Assembly (NCBI GenBank): GCA_028826165.1
Contig: JAPDFW010000075.1
Coordinates: forward strand, 196,501 to 260,500
Direction: 5' to 3'
Source: Anaeramoeba ignava
Taxonomy: Eukaryota > Metamonada > Anaeramoebidae
Length of the DNA: 64,000 nt
The position numbers were made by a program, and so were the translations under genes. Shown here piece by piece: positions 57,695 through 64,000 of this stretch. Positions within the stretch are counted from its first letter, which is position 1. Every line of letters begins with the position of its first letter. The notes under the pieces were generated by a model. The model saw only the letters and a list, made by a program, of their open reading frames with translations, had not been told where the DNA came from and did no database searches.

Positions 57695-59895
57695 TTAATA
57701 TTTGGTTTTGTTTTTATGAATTTGTTGAAGAACTCTTGCATGCTTTTTTTGAAGTGTTTCTTTTTTGGCACGAATTGTTTTTGATTCATAATGTTGATAT
57801 TTTCGAATATTTTGAATAATTTTTTCTTTTTGTTCCAAATTAACTGCAACAAAAATAAACAATGTTTTTTGGAATTTAATTTGGATTGAGAAATCAGGCA
57901 ATTCTTGATTTGAAGAATTTTCAATTTTCAATTCAAGTAAAGGAATCACATTCACTAAATCGTAGTGAACCTTTTTTGTAAAAAGAGATTTTTTAGGAAA
58001 ACAAACAAGAAGAACATCACTACATAAGAACAAAGAACAAGGTTTTTGAGTTTTATTGAATAAACAAAGATCGAAACTTTCAGCAAATTGTCTTGAAGGT
58101 GAAATAAGTTCGAAATGGAATTTTTCAAGTGATTCTGGAGAAATTGCTTCATTGAGTCTATGAAGTGCTTCTAGCCCATCACTTTTCTCTTTAAATGAAT
58201 TCACATCGTTGGTTCTTTTTTCAAGTGTTGCTAATGATGCCTTAAGCATGCTGTAATCAGGGTGTTCTTGTGGTGTGTTTTTGAGTAATTCACTTAAAAG
58301 TAAAAGATATCTTGGTAATCGTTGTACTGGCATTATGAGCATCGATTCTAATGAAAGGTTGTTGTATTTTGGATCTTGTTTTTTATTTTCTAGAAATTGA
58401 TCAAAAGGTTGATTTGATTTGATTAATTTTTTGACTTTGTCGATATTAAAATGTTTGATATAATCTGAATAAGCTGAAAGGAAGTCACCCTAAATATAAA
58501 TATTTAAAATAAATATTCAAATTAAAATATTCAAATTAAATATTCAAATAAAATATTTAAAATAAATATTTAAATTAATATTCAAATTTAATATTCAAAT
58601 AAATATTTAAATTAAATATTTAAATTAAATATTCAAATAAAATATTCAAATAAATATTCAAATAAATATTTTAAATTAATATTTAAATTAATATTTAAAT
58701 TAAATATTCAAATAAATATTCAAATTAATATTCAAAATAATATTAAAATTAAATATTTTATATTTTTAAATATTCAAATTAAATATTCAAATTAAATATT
58801 CAAATTATTATTCAAATAAATATTCAAATTAAATATTCAAATAAATATTCAAATTAAATATTCAAATAAATATTTAAATAAATATTCAAATAAAATATTC
58901 AAATAAATATTCAAAATAAATATTTAAATTAAATATTCAAATAAAATATTCAAATTAAATATTCAAAATAAATATTCAAAATAATATTCAAAATAATATT
59001 CAAATTAATATTATTCAAAAATATCTACAATCTGATGAAAAGAATCACCAATAGTTGAATAAGCATTCCATTTAGCTAATTTCTGCCTAAAAGTTTCTAA
59101 AAGTACTGTATTATATTTTAATATCACATCCAATCCAAAAAATAATAACCTATGCTCTTCTTTCGTTAATATTTTTTCCTTTTCTAAAGAAATCTCAAAA
59201 TCATCTTGTAAATATCCAAGAAATCTAACATAAGTTTCTTCAGTTTTAAGTAATTCTTCAGCTACTGCTTTTTTAACCTTTAATTTTTGGAAATTGTATT
59301 TTCTTCTAGTTTTAAAACCACGAAATCTTTTTTGTATTTTTTGTGCATTTGTTTTTTCTTTTGGTTTTTTTTTTGTTTTTTATTTAAATTTTGTTGAATT
59401 TTTTTTCCTTTCTTTATTTTGAAAAAAAAACATACGATTTTTGAAATATTTAATTTGTTGAATCATTTTTAAATATGATTGAATAACAGAAGTTAATTTT
59501 TGTTCTTCTATCAATTTATCCTTTTGTTTTTGAATTTCAATTTCAATTTCTTTTTGTTTTTTAATTTGAATTTCAATTTCTTTTTCAATTTCTTTTTCTT
59601 TTTCTTTTTCTTTTTCAATTTCAATTTCTTTTTCTTTTTCTTTTTCTTTTTCTTTTTGAATTTTGTTATCTTTTTCTTTTTGAATTTTGTTATGTTTTTC
59701 TTTTTCAATTTTGTTATGTTTTTCTTTTATAAATTTTGGATCATTTGAATTAGTTTCTGAATAAATATATTCTTTTGGTTTTTTTTCTTCATGAAATTGT
59801 GCCATTTGGACATTTTTTGTATTAACGATTTTATTATCATTTTTGTTTTTATTTTTATTATTATTATTTTTAGAAGTTGATTCAGGAATTCCCAT
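57695..59895 (-). CDS. RhoGEF: IQ motifs, DH and PH domains; three exons
   Basis: Reading leftward, the exons are 59895-59436, 59357-59029 and 58489-57695; the introns are 78 nt (GTATGT...AAAG, phase 1) and 539 nt (phase 0). The total of 1584 nt encodes 527 residues. The N-terminal 140 residues are Lys/Glu/Ile-rich. One IQ-like segment, VIQSYLKMIQQIKYF, precedes intron 1, and a canonical one, KIQKRFRGFKTRRKYNF, follows it. The DH domain runs from EELLKTEETYVRFLGYLQ through IGDFLSAYSDYI to MLIMPVQRLPRYLLLLSELL, then the PH part has LFLCSDVLLVCFPK. DH-PH proteins load GTP on Rho/Rac GTPases and drive actin remodelling; IQ motifs suggest calmodulin or myosin light-chain binding. Reading straight through intron 1 meets an in-frame TAA at 59380-59382, which is removed by splicing. 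Confidence 0.88.
58490..59028 (-). other. RhoGEF intron 2, expanded by repeats
   Basis: The 539-nt intron begins GTAGAT and ends ATTTAG on the minus strand. Nearly all of it is a 10-12-bp TATTCAAATAAA repeat. The DH helices on either side (DSFHQI and GDFLSAYSDYI) join perfectly when it is removed. Confidence 0.85.
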
Positions 59896-59979
59896 TTTAA
59901 AAATATAAAAAAAAATAAAATAAATGAAAGAAAGAAAAAAATGAAAAATGAAAAAATGAAATTTTCTTTTTTGGAATTT

Positions 59980-60088
59980 TAATTTTGATTTTAATTTTAA
60001 TTTTAATTTTAATTTTAATTTTAATTTTAATTTTAATTTTAATTTTATTTTTGGAATTTTAATTTTGATTTTAATTTTAATTTTAATT
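59980..60088. repeat. (TTTTAA)n tract downstream of RCC1-BTB copy A
   Basis: A TTTTAATTTTAA tract abuts the stop codon of the RCC1-BTB gene. The same type of tract lies beyond copy B and at the right window edge, so it is part of the duplicated unit. Confidence 0.8.
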
Positions 60089-61861
60089 TTAATTTTGATT
60101 ATTAAATTTTTTAATTAATAAATCAAATAAATTTGGATTTGTTTGATTTAATTGAAAATAATCAATTCCAATTTGAATTTCATCAATTATTTCTTTTGTA
60201 ATTTTAATTTCATTTTTGATTTGATTTGAATAAATCCAATATTCAAATATTTGAAATGATTTATTACTTAATTCACTATAATCTGTAACTTTATTAGAAG
60301 TATCATTTGTTACAGATAAAAACATTCCTCGATATAATTCACTTCTCATTATTAATATTAATTTTGGAAATTTATATTGTTTTTCTTTTCTTTCAATTAT
60401 AAAATCTTTTTCATTTTCATTTTCATTTTCATTTAAATAAATTCTTTTCATTGTTTCTTCAATTTTTTCATTTGAATTTATAATTTCTTTAATTTCAGAA
60501 TATAATTTTGGATTTATTTTGGAATTATTTGAATAAATCATTTCAAATATTTGATTTGATTCTTTAATTGATTTTTTTGAAATAATTTCTTGAAGTTTTT
60601 CAATTTGATTTTGATTTTGATTTAATCTATATTTCAATATTAATTTATGAGCTTCAATTATTTCTCCATTTTTGGTTTTAAATGAAATATTGCAAAATTC
60701 TTTTCTTCTAAATAATTTTATCAAATCTTCTTCAAGATTGGAAAAAGGAGGAGGAGAATAATAAAGAAATGTTTTGTTAATACCACAAGAAATATGATAA
60801 TTGGAAATATCTTCATTAAATCTTAATTTAGGAAGTTCAATTTGAATTGGAATATCTTCTTCTCCTATATCTTCATTTCCTAATTCACCATAATAATTAT
60901 TTCCAAATCCGATCAATTTTAAATTAGAAATTAAAATCAAAGTATGGGCATATCCAACAGAAATTTCAAGAATATTATCATCATTTTCAAATAAAGATGA
61001 TTCAATTTCAGTAAATTCATAAGTATGCTCATCAAAAATTCCAAGTCCATTATATTGATAGTTTCCACATGAATAAAGTTTTCTTTTTGGATTTTCATTT
61101 TCAATCAACATTATTGAATGAGAGTATCCACATTGAATATCAATTATTTTACCTTTTGGAATATTTTGGATTTTGGTTAATTTTTGGATTTTTGTTTCTT
61201 CTTTTCTTGATTCTCCTAATCCAAGTTGACCAAATTCATTATCTCCGCATCCAAATAATTCTTGATTTGAATTTAAAAGAAAAACAGATTGTGAAGCAAT
61301 TCCTGAAAATATTTTAGAAACATTTTTCATCATTAAAATTGGTTTTTTTGTTTTAAGTGTTTTAGAATCAAAACCAAGTTGATCATTATAATTTGAACCA
61401 ATTCCATAAGCATTTTGATTTGAAGTTAATAAGTAAATTGAACGAGATCCAGAAACAATATTTTGAATTATTCTATCATTTTTATCTTCAATTAATGATG
61501 AAATATTGATAAATTTATTTGGATTTTTTGGATTAATATCATCTCCTTTGGCAAATACATTTCCTTCTTTTGTTAAAATAGCTTCATTTTCATCGCCAAC
61601 AGTTACTTTTTGAATATTTTCAATTTGAATTTCTTTAGGATTTTGATTTGAATCATTTTCACTTAAATATTCTATTGCTTTTCCATTTTTAAAAAGGAAA
61701 ATTGTTGAAAAACCTGATGATGAAATTTGTTTAATTTGTTTTTCATTTTCATTTTCATTTTCATTTTCAAATTTAAATTGAATTGGTTCTGTTATTTCTT
61801 CTGGTTTATTTTTGATAAGAATTGGATATTTATTGAAACCAAAAAATAAACAATCATTCAT
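60089..61861 (-). CDS. RCC1-repeat / BTB-domain protein, copy A (intact)
   Basis: This single-exon frame encodes 590 residues. Residues 1 to about 370 contain RCC1-type blades with signatures such as YGIGSNYNDQLGFD, FGCGDNEFGQLGLGESR, YSCGNYQYNGLGIF and LIGFGNNYYGELGNE. The C-terminal third holds a divided BTB region: LFRRKEFCNISFKTKNGEII and EAHKLILKYRL, then an insertion, then KFPKLILIMRSELYRGMFLS and YSELSNKSFQIFEYWIYSN. RCC1-BTB proteins are probably adaptors, possibly for cullin-3 ligases or small-GTPase signalling. They form large families in Anaeramoeba, as I recall. Internal ENENENE tracts are microsatellite-like and differ between copies. It lies in tandem with copy B, same strand, 192 bp apart. 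Confidence 0.88.
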   Translation of the reverse strand: MNDCLFFGFNKYPILIKNKPEEITEPIQFKFENENENENEKQIKQISSSGFSTIFLFKNGKAIEYLSENDSNQNPKEIQIENIQKVTVGDENEAILTKEGNVFAKGDDINPKNPNKFINISSLIEDKNDRIIQNIVSGSRSIYLLTSNQNAYGIGSNYNDQLGFDSKTLKTKKPILMMKNVSKIFSGIASQSVFLLNSNQELFGCGDNEFGQLGLGESRKEETKIQKLTKIQNIPKGKIIDIQCGYSHSIMLIENENPKRKLYSCGNYQYNGLGIFDEHTYEFTEIESSLFENDDNILEISVGYAHTLILISNLKLIGFGNNYYGELGNEDIGEEDIPIQIELPKLRFNEDISNYHISCGINKTFLYYSPPPFSNLEEDLIKLFRRKEFCNISFKTKNGEIIEAHKLILKYRLNQNQNQIEKLQEIISKKSIKESNQIFEMIYSNNSKINPKLYSEIKEIINSNEKIEETMKRIYLNENENENEKDFIIERKEKQYKFPKLILIMRSELYRGMFLSVTNDTSNKVTDYSELSNKSFQIFEYWIYSNQIKNEIKITKEIIDEIQIGIDYFQLNQTNPNLFDLLIKKFNNQN

Positions 61862-61889
61862 TTTTGAAAAAGAAAAAAATGAAAAAAAT

Positions 61890-62053
61890 GAAATTTGGAA
61901 TTTTAATTTTAATTTTAATTTTGATTTTAATTTTAATTTTAATATTAATTTTAATTATTAATTTTAATTTTAATTTTGATTTTAATATTAATTTTAATTT
62001 TGATTTTAATTTTGATTTTAATTTTGAATTGAATTTTGAATTGAATTTGAATT
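61890..62053. repeat. (TTTTAA)n / (TTTTGA)n tract between RCC1-BTB copies
   Basis: This short tract of TTTTAATTTTGA units separates the stop of copy B from the 5' end of copy A. Its composition parallels the tract at 59980-60088. Confidence 0.8.
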
Positions 62054-63872
62054 TTAATTATTAAATTTGTTAATTAATAAATCAAATAAATTTGGATTTG
62101 TTTGATTTAATTGAAAATAATCAATTCCAATTTGAATTTCATCAATTATTTCTTTTGTAATTTGAATTTCATTTTTGATTTGATTTGAATAAATCCAATA
62201 TTCAAATATTTGAAATGATTTATTACTCAATTCACTATAATCTGTAACTTTATTAGATTTGTCTTCTGTTACAGATAAAAACATTCCTCGATATAATTCA
62301 CTTCTCATTATTAATATTAATTTTGGAAATTTATATTGTTTTTCTTTTCTTTCAATTATAAAATCTTTTTCATTTTCATTTAAATAAATTCTTTTCATTG
62401 TTTCTTCAATTTTTTCATTTAAATTTATAATTTCTTTAATTTCAGAATATAATATTGGATTTATTATTCTGTTTGAATAAATCATTTCAAATATTTGATT
62501 TGATTCTTTAATTGATTTATTTTGAAATAATTTCTTGAAGTTTTTCATTTTGATTTTGATTTTTGATTTTGATTTAATCTATATTTCAATATTAATTTAT
62601 GAGCTTCAATTATTTCTCCATTTTTGGTTTTAAATGAAATATTACAAAATTCTTTTCTTCTAAATAATTTTATCAAATCTTCTTCAAGATTGGAAAAAGA
62701 AAGAGGAGAATAATAAAGAAATGATCTATGATATCCACAAGAAATATGATAATTGGAAATTTCTTCATTAAATCTTAATTTAGGAAGTTCAATTTGAATT
62801 GGAATTAATTGTATTTCTTGTGTATTTCCTATTCCTAATTGACCAAATTCATTATATCCAAATCCAATTAATTTCCCTTTTTTGGTTAAAATCAAACTAT
62901 GAGTAAATCCAACAGAAAAATCAAGAATATTATCATCATTTTCAAATAAAGATGATTTGATTTCAGTAAATTTATAAGTTTCTTCATCTTTATCAAGTCC
63001 ATTATCTTGATAAAATCCACATGAATAAAGTTTTCTTTTTGGATTTTGATTTTCATTTTCATCTTCATTTTCAATCAACATTATTGAATAGTCAATTGCA
63101 CATTGAATATCAATTATTTTACCTTTTGGAATATTTTGGATTTTGGTTAATTTTTGATTCTTGTTTCTTCTTTTCTTGATTCTCCTAATCCAAGTTGACC
63201 AAATTCATTATATCCGCATCCAAATAATTCTTGATTTGAATTTAAAAGAAAAACATGAATTGAACCAGTTCCTGAAAATATTTTAGAAACATTTTTCATC
63301 ATTAAAATTGGTTTTTCTGTTTTTGAAAGTGTTTCAGAATCAAAACCAAGTTGACCATAATAATTTGAACCAATTCCATAAACATTTTGATTTGAAGTTA
63401 ATAAATAAATTGAAAATCTTCCAGAAACAATATCTTCAATTATTCTATCATTTTTATCTTCAATTAATGATGAAATATTGATAAATTCTTTTGAATTTTT
63501 TGGATTAATATTTTCTCCTTTGGCAAATACATTTCCTTCTTTTGTTAAAATAGCTTTATTCCAACCACCAGAAGATACTTTTTGAATATTTTCTTCAATT
63601 TGGATTTTTGAAGGATTTTGTTTTGAATCATTTTCACTTAAATATTCTATTGCTTTTCCATTTTCAAAAAGGAAAATTGTTGAATATTCTCCTGTTGAAA
63701 TTTGTTTAATTTGTTTTTCATTTTCATTTTCATTTTCATTTTCATTTTCATTTTCATTTTCATTTTCATTTTCATTTTTAAATTTAAATTGAATTGATTT
63801 TGTTATTATTTTTGGTTTATTTTTGAAAAGTTTTGGTGTTTCATTTAAACCAAAAAATAAAATTTCATTCAT
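62054..63872 (-). pseudogene. RCC1-repeat / BTB protein, copy B (frameshifted)
   Basis: This is a tandem paralogue of copy A, nearly colinear over its length, from MNEILFFGLNETPKLFKNKP to NPNLFDLLINKFNN. Three open pieces (63872-63147, 63081-62545 and 62548-62054) are in different frames. Against copy A, one base is missing near 63156 (KIQKLTK region), one A is extra near 62565 in the NQNQ tract, and one base is extra near 62520, which creates a TAA in the SKKSIKESNQ segment. Three independent lesions in one copy and none in the other argue for a pseudogene, although homopolymer assembly errors remain possible. ENENENE tract lengths differ between copies. Confidence 0.75.
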
Positions 63873-63899
63873 TTTTGAAAAAGAAAAAAATGAAAAAAT

Positions 63900-64000
63900 G
63901 ATTTTGGAATTTTAATTTTAAATTTAATTTTTATTTTAATTTTAATTTTAATTTTAATTTTAATTTTAATTTTAATTTTAATTTTAATTTTAATTTTAAT
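63900..64000. repeat. (TTTTAA)n tract at the right window edge
   Basis: A TTTTAATTTTAA tract upstream of copy B continues off the window. By analogy with the other copies it may abut the 3' end of a third RCC1-BTB unit outside the window, but that is a guess. Confidence 0.75.

Noticed and set aside
59380-59382. In-frame TAA suggesting a broken RhoGEF
   Set aside because: A GTATGT...AAAG intron (59358-59435, phase 1) removes it and yields a 528-codon gene with an intact IQ motif.

Overview
The window is nuclear DNA from a very AT-rich eukaryotic microbe. Genes carry spliceosomal introns, one tRNA gene has an intron, and there are Sm-protein, nuclear-pore, Golgi-tether, ARF and Tra1/TRRAP genes. 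TAA, TAG and TGA all act as stops, so the code is standard. The RCC1-BTB and BTB-BACK-TLDc proteins, the Asn/Lys-rich proteins and a TPR protein with a presequence-like N-terminus fit an amoeboid protist. I suspect Anaeramoeba (Metamonada), but this is an inference from gene style.

Layout. 1-3251: 3' part of the Pol III largest subunit (RPC1), interrupted by a 450-aa intein inside the catalytic trigger loop. 3.3-8.5 kb: 12-bp-period repeat arrays around a hairpin, an (ATT)n tract and a decayed gene that may be a tyrosine recombinase. 8.6-13.9 kb: a multipass membrane protein, a four-exon C9orf72 homologue and a TPR protein broken by one frameshift. 13.9-23.1 kb: ARF GTPase, BTB-BACK-TLDc protein and a secreted FG-GAP/FN3 protein, separated by repeats. 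23.3-29.6 kb: a ~146-bp satellite, SNRPE (SmE), tRNA-Ile(UAU) with a 79-nt intron, and a second satellite carrying the first 9 nt of that tRNA. 29.7-32.2 kb: COG8 and a Bfa1/Byr4-like protein. 33-45.8 kb: a giant Tra1/TRRAP gene. 47.4-59.9 kb: a Lys/Ser-rich protein, a tristetraprolin-type CCCH protein, NUP107, a small Cys-rich zinc protein and an IQ-DH-PH RhoGEF. 60-63.9 kb: tandem RCC1-BTB genes, one intact and one with several frameshifts.

The genes form no operon or single pathway; most are housekeeping (transcription, splicing, transport, nuclear pore) plus signalling. The striking features are the RPC1 intein with a homing endonuclease that looks dead, the C9orf72 homologue recovered only by splicing, and the repeat landscape. 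Nearly every intergenic gap has its own repeat family, often with a 12-bp period, and a TTCCACTTT-like motif recurs in otherwise unrelated arrays. Several exon structures below were rebuilt by joining reading frames across GT-AG introns; their summed lengths are multiples of three, which supports them.
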